Source: Affinundibacterium macrobrachii (lineage in GTDB: Bacteria > Pseudomonadota > Gammaproteobacteria > Burkholderiales > Burkholderiaceae_D). Taken from it: 64,000 nt of DNA. The position numbers and the translations under genes were made by a program. The stretch lies in the NCBI RefSeq assembly GCF_014652415.1, contig NZ_BMYT01000002.1, forward strand, positions 124,001-188,000. Direction: 5' to 3'. Of this stretch, positions 17,143 to 26,277 are shown one piece after another. Position 1 is the stretch's first letter. The number at the start of each line of letters is the position of its first letter. The notes beneath the pieces are model-generated. The model saw only the letters and a program-made list of their open reading frames with translations. It was not told where the DNA came from and searched no databases.

Positions 17143-17829
17143 TTACGGTTGCATACGCTTATCTTCAAGCACTTCACCCGCAGCCAAAGCAGTTTTTTCG
17201 TGTCCAGGTTCACGCCATTTTTCTCTTAAAGCTTCGGTCTGCCATTGCTGCATCGATGGTAGCGCTAACATTCGTTTTACATACGCACTAGCTTGTGGAT
17301 TCATAGCAAGACCATACGTTTGAATACGGAACACGACTGGAGCAAAAAATGCATCAACTGCGGTAAATTTTTCACCTGCCAAAAACGGTCCACCAAATCG
17401 ATTTAAGCCTTCACACCACAACTCATTCAAACGATCGATTTCCGCTTGCAGATCGGCTTTCACTTCCTTTAACCGTATGCGCAAACCAACATGCATGGTA
17501 CAAGTAGAGCGCAATTGATTAAAGCCAGAATGCATTTCGGCCGCAGCACAGCGTGCCCAGATTTTTGCTTGCGCATCTTCTGGCCAAACACCACGATGAC
17601 GATCTGCCAGATATTCTATAATCGCCAAAGAATCCCACACGACCGCAACACCATCATGTAAGCAGGGAACTTTACCCGCAGGAGAAAATTTTCGGAAATT
17701 TTCCCAGTTGCTACCCGTACCAAAAGTCACCAGTTTTTCTTCAAACAATAATTCCATTTCGCGCATCATAATCCACGGGCGCAAAGACCAGGATGAATAA
17801 ACTTTGTTCGCGATATAAAGTGTGTACAT
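17143..17829 (-). CDS. Glutathione S-transferase family protein
   Basis: 228-aa cytosolic GST-fold protein. The thioredoxin-like domain (~1-80) has YSSWSLRPWIM near the N-terminus with the likely catalytic Ser, a cis-proline in GKVPCL (~55) and the DSLAIIEYLADRH glutathione-binding stretch (~66-78). An all-helical C-terminal domain follows. Such proteins conjugate or reduce electrophiles; the substrate cannot be predicted. It is a single minus-strand gene whose ATG overlaps none of its neighbours. Confidence 0.9.
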   Translation of the reverse strand: MYTLYIANKVYSSWSLRPWIMMREMELLFEEKLVTFGTGSNWENFRKFSPAGKVPCLHDGVAVVWDSLAIIEYLADRHRGVWPEDAQAKIWARCAAAEMHSGFNQLRSTCTMHVGLRIRLKEVKADLQAEIDRLNELWCEGLNRFGGPFLAGEKFTAVDAFFAPVVFRIQTYGLAMNPQASAYVKRMLALPSMQQWQTEALREKWREPGHEKTALAAGEVLEDKRMQP

Positions 17830-18026
17830 GCATGGCCTCTCTTGTGCTGTGAATAGATAATCTGGTGAACCGCAATCAATCTAGAACTATTATGACCGAG
17901 TTTTAATCCCTATAAACACAAAAATGCGTGGGCGAATAGCGATACGCAAACCTAGTGCCTGATTTCAATCGTCTTGGCAAACCAGCATGTAGCGCGAACC
18001 GCTCTCATTTTTAATGTTATTTGAAC

Positions 18027-18989
18027 CTAACTACCAAAAAACTGTTTACGATAAGCAAGTGGGCTTGTCGCTGTAATGCGCTTAAACTGGCGTCGAAAGG
18101 TTTCTTCTGAACCAAAGCCGGTCAACTCGACTATTCGTGCCAAGCTAGTCGATGAAGATTCAAGCAACTCTTTCGCTAGCGCAACGCGCTCACGTGCAAT
18201 CCACTCTTTTGGTGTCGTGTTGGTCAATTGTTGAAATTGTCTTTGTAAAGTACGCTCACTCATCGCGGCACGCTTTGCTAATGTGGATAAACTATGATCA
18301 CGCGCTGGATGTGCGCGTATCCAATCGAGCAATTGCGACAAACGTCCACGCTCATCTTCAGCGATGGGGCGCGGAATAAATTGTGCTTGCCCTCCTTCAC
18401 GATGCGGCGGAATGACTAAGCGCTGTGCCACTTGATTCGCAATTTTCACACCATAATCTTTTCTGACCAGATATAACAGCATATCCAGTCCAGCTGCAGA
18501 TCCAGCCGAACTAATGATCTGCCCATCATCAACATACAGATCATCTGCTTCGACTTGCAGACTTGGATAAGTTAGTCGTAGCTTTTCAGCATAACGCCAA
18601 TGCGTCGTGACTTTTCTGTCATCCAAAATACCCGCTGCAGCCAGCACGAAAATTCCTGAACAAATAGTACAAAAACGTACGCCTCGTGCATAGGCCGCGC
18701 GGATTTTTTTGAGCAACATTTCTGGAGGTATCTCTTCGATATCTCGCCACCCAGGAATAACAATAATATCTCCGCGTTGCAGTTGATCGAGACGGCGCAG
18801 CGAATAAGGTGCCTCAACTAAAATTCCGCCAACAGCGCGCAGCTTGCCAGCTTCAATCGCACAGACTTGAAATCGATACCATTCAACATTGAGTTCAGGA
18901 CGATGTAAAGAAAATAGTTCGACTGCACACGCGAATTCGAATGTACAAAGTCGATCATAAGCAAGCGCAATCACGCGGGGTGCAGACAT
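18027..18989 (-). CDS. ftrA: GlxA/FtrA-type transcriptional regulator (DJ-1/PfpI plus AraC HTH)
   Basis: 320 aa from ATG 18989; an open frame to 19097 exists but the family begins at MSAPRVIALAYD. Residues ~5-185 form a DJ-1/PfpI-like domain with the nucleophile-elbow segment FCTICSGIFVLAAAG. Residues ~225-318 carry two AraC-type helix-turn-helix motifs (LSTLAKRAAMSERTLQRQF and the LARIVELTGFGSEETFRRQF region). It diverges from a rhodanese gene, a pairing often seen for FtrA and the most likely target. The shared 150-bp gap would hold both promoters. Confidence 0.88.
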   Translation of the reverse strand: MSAPRVIALAYDRLCTFEFACAVELFSLHRPELNVEWYRFQVCAIEAGKLRAVGGILVEAPYSLRRLDQLQRGDIIVIPGWRDIEEIPPEMLLKKIRAAYARGVRFCTICSGIFVLAAAGILDDRKVTTHWRYAEKLRLTYPSLQVEADDLYVDDGQIISSAGSAAGLDMLLYLVRKDYGVKIANQVAQRLVIPPHREGGQAQFIPRPIAEDERGRLSQLLDWIRAHPARDHSLSTLAKRAAMSERTLQRQFQQLTNTTPKEWIARERVALAKELLESSSTSLARIVELTGFGSEETFRRQFKRITATSPLAYRKQFFGS

Positions 18990-19139
18990 AGCTATAGCAA
19001 AGAAATAGTTGGGAAAATAGCGGTTGATAACAATGACGTTTTTTGACTGAATACTGTCATTTACGACACTATACTGCGAGTCGTCTGTCGCGCACAATCA
19101 CTTTGTTCGGAATTCGTTTATTTCACTCAAGGAGGACTT

Positions 19140-19538
19140 ATGACCACCAATGCCGTACTCGAAGTTGCCGCTGCCAATAGTGCTGACGCGCTACAACGGT
19201 TTGCCGCTAGCTTGCAATATGAAACCGATTGTTGGGACGTACATGAAGCGTTCGCACAAGGTGATCCGGGATTTGTTTTGTTTGATGTTCGTACGATAGA
19301 CGAATATCAAAACGGACACATTGCTGGTGCGATTCACATGATGCGCGGAAAGATGATCGCTTCAAAATTGAATCACTATCCACCCGGTACCTTGTTTGTA
19401 ACTTACTGCGCGGGGCCGCATTGCAACGGTGCTACCAAAGCTGCTATCGCGCTTGCAAAACTAGGACGGCCCGTGAAGATTATGTTGGGTGGCGTCACTG
19501 GTTGGGTAGATCAAGGATACGAGCTTGTGCATTCCTAA
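19140..19538 (+). CDS. Rhodanese-like domain protein
   Basis: 132-aa single-domain sulfurtransferase. VLFDVRTIDEYQNGHIAGAI (~43-62) is the conserved substrate-side motif. The active-site cysteine lies in the loop TYCAGPHCNGATKAA (~90), from which a persulfide would be passed to an acceptor. A strong AAGGAGG lies 5 nt upstream of the ATG, indicating efficient translation. It is transcribed divergently from the FtrA-like regulator, suggesting induction by whatever that protein senses. Confidence 0.9.
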   Translation: MTTNAVLEVAAANSADALQRFAASLQYETDCWDVHEAFAQGDPGFVLFDVRTIDEYQNGHIAGAIHMMRGKMIASKLNHYPPGTLFVTYCAGPHCNGATKAAIALAKLGRPVKIMLGGVTGWVDQGYELVHS

Positions 19539-19761
19539 ACTTCGATGAAAAGCTTTGCACAGCTTACGACTGTCGCCAACCAAGCAATATGACGAAACTC
19601 ATTGATCCGCCTTTGACTGCCTATATATTTTTATGAGAAAGAATAGCGAATTTCACTATGCGGGTTTCGTCACATCATGAACCCTCTTGGGTCAAGACCG
19701 GATAATCTGCTTCCCGTATATTTTATGTTCGGATAAATTTGAACAGCAAGGGAGACGCATT

Positions 19762-22152
19762 GTGGCTAATACAAATACACTGAAACATCGTCGCAACTTC
19801 TTACAAAGCTCGCTGACTCTCGGTGCGTTGTCTTTAAGTCCGTTCTCTCATGGGCAACACAGCAAACATAGCCAACACATCCCAAGCCAAGCAACAGCAA
19901 TACCTCTAAATCAAGTTCGCTTGCTGCCGTCGCCGTATTTGAAAGCGCTCACTGCAAACCAAGCTTATCTGTTGCGACTCGATACTGATCGCTTTCTACA
20001 TAATTACCACCGTTTTGCTGGACTTGCGGTCAAAGGAAAGATTTACGGTGGTTGGGAATCGGACACGATTGCTGGCGAGGGCTTAGGTCACTATCTATCC
20101 GCGCTGGCTTTGATGTTTGCGCAAACTGGTGAAATGGAATTCAAAAGCAGAATTGATTACATCATCACGGAATTAGCACGTGTACAAAAGGCGCATGGCG
20201 ATGGTTACATGGGCGGTTTTATGCGCAAACGGCGTGATGGCAGCATCGTTGATGGTAAAGAGATTTTTGCCGAAATGCTGCAAGGAGAAATTCGATCTGC
20301 GGGTTTTGATTTGAATGGTTGTTGGGTTCCCTTTTATAACTGGCACAAATTGATGGCGGGTCTGCTCGACGCGCATCAATTAGCGAGCAACGCGCAAGCA
20401 TTACAACTACTAATCGGGCTCGCTGGGTATATTGATCGTTTCTTTCAAGGGATCAATGATGAGCAATTACAACTGATCTTAAATTGCGAGCACGGCGGCA
20501 TCAATGAGAGTTTTGCCGAACTTTACGCGCGCACAGGAGATCGACGTTGGCTCGCATTAGCGCTGCGTTTGTACCACCAAAAAGTATTGAAACCTTTAGA
20601 GCAAGAACGCGATGAATTAGCGAACATTCACGCCAATACACAAATCCCTAAATTGATTGGCTTAGCACGACTCTACGAGGTGCATGGTCAGTCAGCTCAC
20701 GCCAACGCCGCTAAGTATTTTTGGCAGCGTGTCACACAACACCATAGCTACGTGATCGGCGGTCATGGTGATCGTGAATATTTTTTTGAAGCAGACACTA
20801 TCGCAAAGCATTTAACCGAACAGACTTGCGAAGCGTGCTGTAGCTACAATATGCTCAAGCTGACGCGCCATTTATATAGCTGGCAGCCAGATGCCGCGTA
20901 CTTTGACTATTACGAGCGCACCCATCTCAATCATATTTTGGCGCATCAAGATCCCAAGACGGGGATGTTCACCTATATGACGCCGTTGATGTCAGGAGTA
21001 CCGCGCGCTTATTCAAGTGAAGAAAATGACTTTTGGTGCTGCGTATTATCGGGCATGGAAAGTCATGCCAAACATGGCGATTCGATTTACTGGCACCACC
21101 AAGATAGTCTACTGATTAATTTGTATATTCCTTCCAAACTCGATTGGCGACAACAAGGTTTGCAGTTAGAAATGCAAACAGCTTACCCCTATCAAGACGA
21201 GATTATTTTTAGCGTACAGCAAGCCGCCCGTCGTAAGAAATTGAATCTAGCGTTTCGTATTCCAGCGTGGGCGAAAAATTATCAAATCAGTGTCAATGGC
21301 AAACCCATATCGAGTCAGCTTGAAAAAAATTATCTCGTCATACAAAAAGAATGGCGCAAAGGCGATGTAGTAAAACTGGTTTTACCGATGGCTTTGCGTA
21401 TGGAAAACGCACAAGGTAGTACAAATGTAGCGGCGATATTACTTGGCCCTATGGTACTTGCAGCAGATCTTGGTAGCAACGAAGCGGCTTACGATGGCAT
21501 CGCGCCGGCTTTAGTCGGCAAAGATATTTTGTCGGCTTTTTCCAGCATACAATCGAGCGCCGCGCATTATCAAAGCAAGGGAATTGGGCGTCCACATGAT
21601 TTGCAATTCAAGCCTTTTTATGCGCAGTACACACGACGTTCAGCAGTGTATTTTTCTATTTATGATGATGCCGCTTGGCAGCAAGCCGAAGCTGAAGTGC
21701 GACGTGAACAAGCTCGCTTACACGAATTGAGCTTACGTGCGGTTGATGTAATGCATCTAGGTGAAATGCAAGCCGAACGTGATCATCAGTTGGAGGCGGA
21801 TATTTCTTACCCCGTGGTGTATCGTGGTAAAAATGGTAGAGATGCTCGCACAGGTGGTTTCTTCAGTTTCACGATGAAAGTGCAGCCAGGCCCTTTGATT
21901 CTACAAGCGACTTATTCCGGCGAGGAGAAAAATCGTGATTTCACAATTACCGTCGACGATGTAGAAATCGCGCATATCGTTTTGAACGGCAACAAGGCTG
22001 GCGAGTTTATTGAACAGGAATACCTGATTCCAGAATCCTTAAGCCAAGGCAAAGAAAAGATCCGTGTACGTTTCAACCCAAAAAATGGCAAGACCGCTGG
22101 TCCGGTGTTTGGCTGTCGTTTATATAAGGCGCCTGTCAACACCAGCTCATAA
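19762..22152 (+). CDS. Glycoside hydrolase family 127-like protein (beta-L-arabinofuranosidase type)
   Basis: 796 aa from GTG 19762, which has GGGAGA 6 nt upstream; an in-frame ATG at 19687 has no such site. Twin-arginine-like signal RRNFLQSS followed by a hydrophobic stretch, so probably exported to the periplasm. A (alpha/alpha)6 barrel follows. EQTCEACCSYNMLK and the later FWCCVLSGME hold the Cys/Glu cluster that in GH127 enzymes binds zinc and provides the cysteine nucleophile. C-terminal beta-rich domains resemble DUF4986 and a carbohydrate-binding fold. It would release L-arabinofuranose or a related sugar from plant glycans. It stands alone, without sugar transport genes, and converges on the AlkD-like gene with a 6-bp overlap. 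Confidence 0.88.
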   Translation: MANTNTLKHRRNFLQSSLTLGALSLSPFSHGQHSKHSQHIPSQATAIPLNQVRLLPSPYLKALTANQAYLLRLDTDRFLHNYHRFAGLAVKGKIYGGWESDTIAGEGLGHYLSALALMFAQTGEMEFKSRIDYIITELARVQKAHGDGYMGGFMRKRRDGSIVDGKEIFAEMLQGEIRSAGFDLNGCWVPFYNWHKLMAGLLDAHQLASNAQALQLLIGLAGYIDRFFQGINDEQLQLILNCEHGGINESFAELYARTGDRRWLALALRLYHQKVLKPLEQERDELANIHANTQIPKLIGLARLYEVHGQSAHANAAKYFWQRVTQHHSYVIGGHGDREYFFEADTIAKHLTEQTCEACCSYNMLKLTRHLYSWQPDAAYFDYYERTHLNHILAHQDPKTGMFTYMTPLMSGVPRAYSSEENDFWCCVLSGMESHAKHGDSIYWHHQDSLLINLYIPSKLDWRQQGLQLEMQTAYPYQDEIIFSVQQAARRKKLNLAFRIPAWAKNYQISVNGKPISSQLEKNYLVIQKEWRKGDVVKLVLPMALRMENAQGSTNVAAILLGPMVLAADLGSNEAAYDGIAPALVGKDILSAFSSIQSSAAHYQSKGIGRPHDLQFKPFYAQYTRRSAVYFSIYDDAAWQQAEAEVRREQARLHELSLRAVDVMHLGEMQAERDHQLEADISYPVVYRGKNGRDARTGGFFSFTMKVQPGPLILQATYSGEEKNRDFTITVDDVEIAHIVLNGNKAGEFIEQEYLIPESLSQGKEKIRVRFNPKNGKTAGPVFGCRLYKAPVNTSS

Positions 22153-22836
22153 ATGCTTTAATGCCTCACGCACACTGAGTGACGACATCTGCATTTGGTG
22201 TGCTGACACAAAATCACGCACTTGAGCTGGCTGCCACCTTGCGTAATCACGCAAGGCCCAGCCTATCGCTTTGCGAATAAAGAAATCTTCTTCTGCCGCG
22301 AGTTGTAATGCGTATGAAAACAAACGTGTAGTGTCGGTCTGCAAACGCCAGCCTAATTGATGCGTCATTGCAATCCGTCGAACCCACATCGATGCATGCT
22401 GCAATGCTTGATCCATGCAGGCTTGCGCATCCGGTGAATTTGCACGTGACAAAAATACGATGTCGCCAATCACTGCGGCCAAACCATCAACGCTATCCCA
22501 CCATGCTTTTTTCTGCGCTAATTGAATCAATGCAGAAATGTCCTGCAAACCCAGCACTTTTTTATGCAGAGCCAATAAATCAATCGCAATGTATTGGTAC
22601 TCACGCTGCGGCAATTCCCACAGCAAATCTGCTAGTTGTAAAACTTCGGTCGCGCTGAACTTTGACTTTCCCATAGGTTTGACAATTTGCGCTAACAACT
22701 GTCGTCGTAAGGGCGTTTTGATACCCAGAAAATCAAACTGATCACGCATATAGGCGCGCATCGCTGGTGCATGTTCGCTGTTTGCATTTGTTTGCAAACA
22801 GCGCTGAACTTCATGAACAAATTCTTGTACTAGCAT
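22147..22836 (-). CDS. DNA alkylation repair (AlkD-like) HEAT-repeat protein
   Basis: 229-aa all-helical protein of the DNA alkylation repair family, which removes bulky or cationic alkylated bases without base flipping. Visible signatures are MRDQFDFLGIKTPLRR near residue 30, WDSVDGLA in the middle, and EEDFFIRKAIGWALRDYA near the C-terminus, which supplies the Trp/Asp/Arg active-site group. ATG 22836 matches the family N-terminus. A longer frame starts at 22878 and would overlap the ggt gene. It lies immediately after ggt on the same strand and is probably co-transcribed. Confidence 0.88.
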   Translation of the reverse strand: MLVQEFVHEVQRCLQTNANSEHAPAMRAYMRDQFDFLGIKTPLRRQLLAQIVKPMGKSKFSATEVLQLADLLWELPQREYQYIAIDLLALHKKVLGLQDISALIQLAQKKAWWDSVDGLAAVIGDIVFLSRANSPDAQACMDQALQHASMWVRRIAMTHQLGWRLQTDTTRLFSYALQLAAEEDFFIRKAIGWALRDYARWQPAQVRDFVSAHQMQMSSLSVREALKHL

Positions 22837-22849
22837 TCTCGTCGCGACT

Positions 22850-24652
22850 TCAGTGCGATTTTTTCTGTACCAAGGCACTACCTACACCATGGCGCACAGG
22901 TTCGCTAATCGCAGTCACGGTACCGTCGGGATTAAAACGAATCGCACTCGCAGCGCCGATTTCCGCATCGCTCTTATCGAGCTTCCATTGATGACCAAAT
23001 CGCGCCAAACCGGTTGCTTGCGCGCCGCCAATAAATTGGGGCTCAACTTGGGTCTGTCCCGCATTACGCTCTGACATACGCGGTGCAGCTAAGGCACGCA
23101 GCATATCCATATTCAAATCAATATGATTAACGATGGTTTGCAAAACCGTGGTGATGATTGTAGAACCACCTGGGCTACCAACGGTAAACGCGGGCTTGCC
23201 ATCTTTAAATGCAATCACCGGCGCAATACTACTGCGCGGACGCTTACCTGCTTCAGGAATATTCGGATGCGGTGCAGTGAAATCAAAATCACTCAACTCA
23301 TTATTTAACAAAAATCCATAGCCCGGCACCACCATGCCATTACCGCCCCAATCTTCTATCGTATAAGTGTAAGCAACAATATTACCTTCTTTATCGCTCA
23401 CCGTTAAATGCGTGGTGTGATTGCTCTCTTGCTTTACCGCCTTTGATTCAGAACCAGCAAACGCACGTGGGCGCAGTGGAATGCTTGGATCTTGCTGAAA
23501 TGGATAAGGATCACCAGGCAAAGCAGCATTCGCGCGGCTCGCAGCTTGATCGAGACGAATCAATTGTGCTCTTTGTCTGCTGTAGTCTTTACTTAATAAA
23601 CCCGCCACTGGAACATCAACAAATTCAGGATCACCAATATAGGCATTGCGATCAGCAAAAGCCAAACGCGATGCCTCTAAATATAAATGCTCGACTTGTT
23701 GACGCGACATTTTCTTGGTATCGAAATTTTCTAAAATGTTTAAGGCCAATGCGACTGTCAAACCACCACTACTAGGCGCACTCAAGGCATACAAATCATA
23801 ACCACGATAAGTGCTATGCAATGGCAAGCGCGTGCGAACTTCGTAGTTAAGTAAATCAGCTTGCGTCATATTGCCGGGGCGAACTTTGGCGTTGCCTTGT
23901 ACAGGCGGATGATTGACTGTTTGTAAAAGTGCGTTGGCAATTTTTCCGCGATAAAACGCATTTGCCCCCGCCTGCGCCAAGATCTGATACGTCTTGGCTA
24001 GATCGGGATTTTTGAAAGCATAGCCAACCGGCAAAGGCTTACCGTCACGCAGATACAAAGCACTGCTAGAGCTATACAAAGCAAACTTATGTGCCGCGCC
24101 ACTATTTAAGTGATGGAAAATAGGGGAAACCTGAAATCCTTGTTGCGCAGTTTGAATCGCAGGCGCTAACACTTGCTTGAACTGCATACTGCCATAACGC
24201 TTCAAAGCCTCATCCCAAGCGCGTACTGTCCCCGGTACCCCAACTGATAGCCCACTACTCACCGAGTCTTCCCAAGCGATCGCTTTACCATTTTCGGTAA
24301 ACATATCCGAGCGCACGCTGGCAGGTGCCGTCTCGCGGTGATCTAGCACTACAAATCGTTTTTCTTTCGCCAAATAGATCAGCATAAAACCACCACCGCC
24401 TATGCCACAACTGAAGGGATCGGTTACCCCCAAAGTCGCGGCTGCAGCGACCGCAGCATCAATCGCATTGCCACCTTGATTGAGTATTTTTAATGCGGAT
24501 TGCGAGGCGATTTCATTGATTGTCGCCACCGCGCCGCCTGTGCCTGTGGCGATAGGCGTCTTGTTACTCGCGATGGCAGAAACCGAGGATAAACCTAAGC
24601 TCAATGCCAAACCAAACGACATGAGCGGTAATGCGTGACCTTGAAAAGACAT
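22850..24652 (-). CDS. ggt: Gamma-glutamyltransferase
   Basis: 600-aa periplasmic Ntn-hydrolase that cleaves glutathione and other gamma-glutamyl compounds. Signal peptide ~1-29. NQGGNAIDAAVAAAATLGVTDPFSCGIGGGGFM near the N-terminus is the classic family signature. The autoprocessing site and catalytic Thr is about residue 412 in NHTTHLTV, dividing the large and small subunits. The substrate-binding SSIAPVIAF and GSPGGSTIITT motifs are present downstream. All key residues appear intact. The next gene starts within or just after its stop codon, so they form one transcript. Confidence 0.95.
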   Translation of the reverse strand: MSFQGHALPLMSFGLALSLGLSSVSAIASNKTPIATGTGGAVATINEIASQSALKILNQGGNAIDAAVAAAATLGVTDPFSCGIGGGGFMLIYLAKEKRFVVLDHRETAPASVRSDMFTENGKAIAWEDSVSSGLSVGVPGTVRAWDEALKRYGSMQFKQVLAPAIQTAQQGFQVSPIFHHLNSGAAHKFALYSSSSALYLRDGKPLPVGYAFKNPDLAKTYQILAQAGANAFYRGKIANALLQTVNHPPVQGNAKVRPGNMTQADLLNYEVRTRLPLHSTYRGYDLYALSAPSSGGLTVALALNILENFDTKKMSRQQVEHLYLEASRLAFADRNAYIGDPEFVDVPVAGLLSKDYSRQRAQLIRLDQAASRANAALPGDPYPFQQDPSIPLRPRAFAGSESKAVKQESNHTTHLTVSDKEGNIVAYTYTIEDWGGNGMVVPGYGFLLNNELSDFDFTAPHPNIPEAGKRPRSSIAPVIAFKDGKPAFTVGSPGGSTIITTVLQTIVNHIDLNMDMLRALAAPRMSERNAGQTQVEPQFIGGAQATGLARFGHQWKLDKSDAEIGAASAIRFNPDGTVTAISEPVRHGVGSALVQKKSH

Positions 24653-24859
24653 AAAGACAATCCGTCAAATGAGAAGTGGCGAAGAATTTGATCAAATTCG
24701 ATTCTCTACATTAACGGATACCATGCCGACTGGCTACTGCCAACAAAAGCCAAATTGCGGTCTGTGGTTTTTGAGCACGCGTTCATCTGGCACCTAGATG
24801 CCAACTATCTAACACTGAGCTCAAGCATCTTGCATATCTGTATAAGACTTAAGCACCAT

Positions 24860-25108
24860 TTAGGTCGATGCAAATCCCAGCTTTTGCATAATACTGGAGC
24901 GCACTTTCGGTGCTTTCTTCATGATAATCAGCTTCTCGTTTTCCATCACAATCAGCATCTTCATCGGCACGGCAGTTTTCGCTTGGCGACTTCCCGCGTC
25001 CGACCAATAATGCAAAACTAATACCAAACAAATGATTCCGAGTAACACTGTGGCAAATCGCTCAATGATTTGACGTAAAAAGCTACGAAGTTGCGCTATC
25101 TTTTTCAT
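24860..25108 (-). CDS. Small single-pass membrane protein, unknown function
   Basis: 82 aa from ATG 25108, chosen because GGAG lies 8 nt upstream; the longer open frame to 25345 has no such support. A basic N-terminus (MKKIAQLRSFLRQIIERF) precedes one transmembrane helix (~19-34, TVLLGIICLVLVLHYW), then a basic, Met/Lys-rich tail. No family recognised. It lies divergent to the solute-binding protein at 25492. Confidence 0.5.
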   Translation of the reverse strand: MKKIAQLRSFLRQIIERFATVLLGIICLVLVLHYWSDAGSRQAKTAVPMKMLIVMENEKLIIMKKAPKVRSSIMQKLGFAST

Positions 25109-25491
25109 CTCTATTTCTCCTACCAAACTTGCGACACACATGCTTATGCAGAATGCGTGCCAGCTTGGCAGCACAATTAAGCGATTGATTTGATTGAATT
25201 TTATCGAATTCATTCGGATAAATAAGCGGTGCGGACTAGCAATTTCGGACGACCGCGGACAATCGCCGGGCGGATGTTGCAATTCGAATTGAAAATCCAC
25301 ATGTCGATACGATAGAGCTTGCATCGCAGCAATTCTGAAAGGCATAATGAATTACAAAGGACATCAGATTAAGCGCCAACGCTAGCGCGATGCTGAAATC
25401 CTTACATTCAGTACGCCAAATAATTGCACTATATTCACTGCTCATCCTTTCAACACCAACCACGAAGCGCCAAAGAGAAAAAAGTATAGAA
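25109..25491. other. Divergent intergenic region
   Basis: About 380 bp between the small membrane protein and the solute-binding protein. A GC-rich patch with repeated CGGACGACCGCGG-like text lies at 25245-25275. No gene or RNA recognised. Confidence 0.35.
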
Positions 25492-26238
25492 ATGCTCAGC
25501 ATCAAAAGAATCAAACAACTTTTTATCTTGGCAATCTTGTGTGGCAGCTCAAGTGCAGTGCCGGCGGAATCAAGCATTACTGTAGTCTGGCCGGCTCGCC
25601 CACCATTTCAATATGTAGAAAACGGTATCGCCAAAGGTGTGCGACTAGAACGCGCCAAGCAAGTCTTTGCAATGGCAAAAGTATCGACTCAATTAATCGA
25701 AGAACCTGCAAAACGGATTTGGGCGAGTTTTGCGGCAGGCAAAAAGAACTACTGCTCATTTGATTGGTATAAATTGCCTGAGCGCGAACAAATCGTGCAG
25801 TTTTCTGTCGCTTTTGAAAAAACCCCACCTTATTCTGTTCTGACTAATGATTCGGTATTAGCCCAAGTCAGTTCTCACAAAAATCTCCGCTCCTTAATGG
25901 CCGACCCTGAGCTGACGCTAGGATCATTAGATTCCGTCAGCTACGGCAAAGAACTAGAATCCATGATTTTTTATAGCAGAAATAAACAGCTCCGTATGAA
26001 TGTCTTACCGCGTATCATGGCGCGCATGATAGGTGCGAATCGCGCCTCTTATATGTTAATTGACAAACGTGAGTGGGAGTTCCTGAAAATCGGCGATCCA
26101 TACATTAGCAATACACGTATTCTCGATCTTGAAGGTGTTCCAGAAGGACTGGATAGTTTTATTGTTTGCAGTAAAGATGTCTCTGCTGCTGTCATGTCTC
26201 GACTGAATGCGGCGATTATCAAAGTCGGATCAAATTAA
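25492..26238 (+). CDS. Periplasmic solute-binding-like protein (family 3 type)
   Basis: 248 aa from ATG 25492 with a signal peptide ending near PAES (~25); an upstream in-frame ATG at 25390 would bury the signal. The body has the family 3 solute-binding pattern: WPARPPFQYVENG near the mature start, then a GVRLERAKQVFA helix, and a later LDSVSYGKELE segment. Similar orphan proteins near GGDEF genes are common in betaproteobacteria. It is followed 39 bp later by a diguanylate cyclase, so it may feed a periplasmic signal to it rather than serve uptake; this is inference. Confidence 0.7.
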   Translation: MLSIKRIKQLFILAILCGSSSAVPAESSITVVWPARPPFQYVENGIAKGVRLERAKQVFAMAKVSTQLIEEPAKRIWASFAAGKKNYCSFDWYKLPEREQIVQFSVAFEKTPPYSVLTNDSVLAQVSSHKNLRSLMADPELTLGSLDSVSYGKELESMIFYSRNKQLRMNVLPRIMARMIGANRASYMLIDKREWEFLKIGDPYISNTRILDLEGVPEGLDSFIVCSKDVSAAVMSRLNAAIIKVGSN

Positions 26239-26277
26239 TTCTGTCCGCGTTCTTCATTACCATCTGAAAAATATTCC

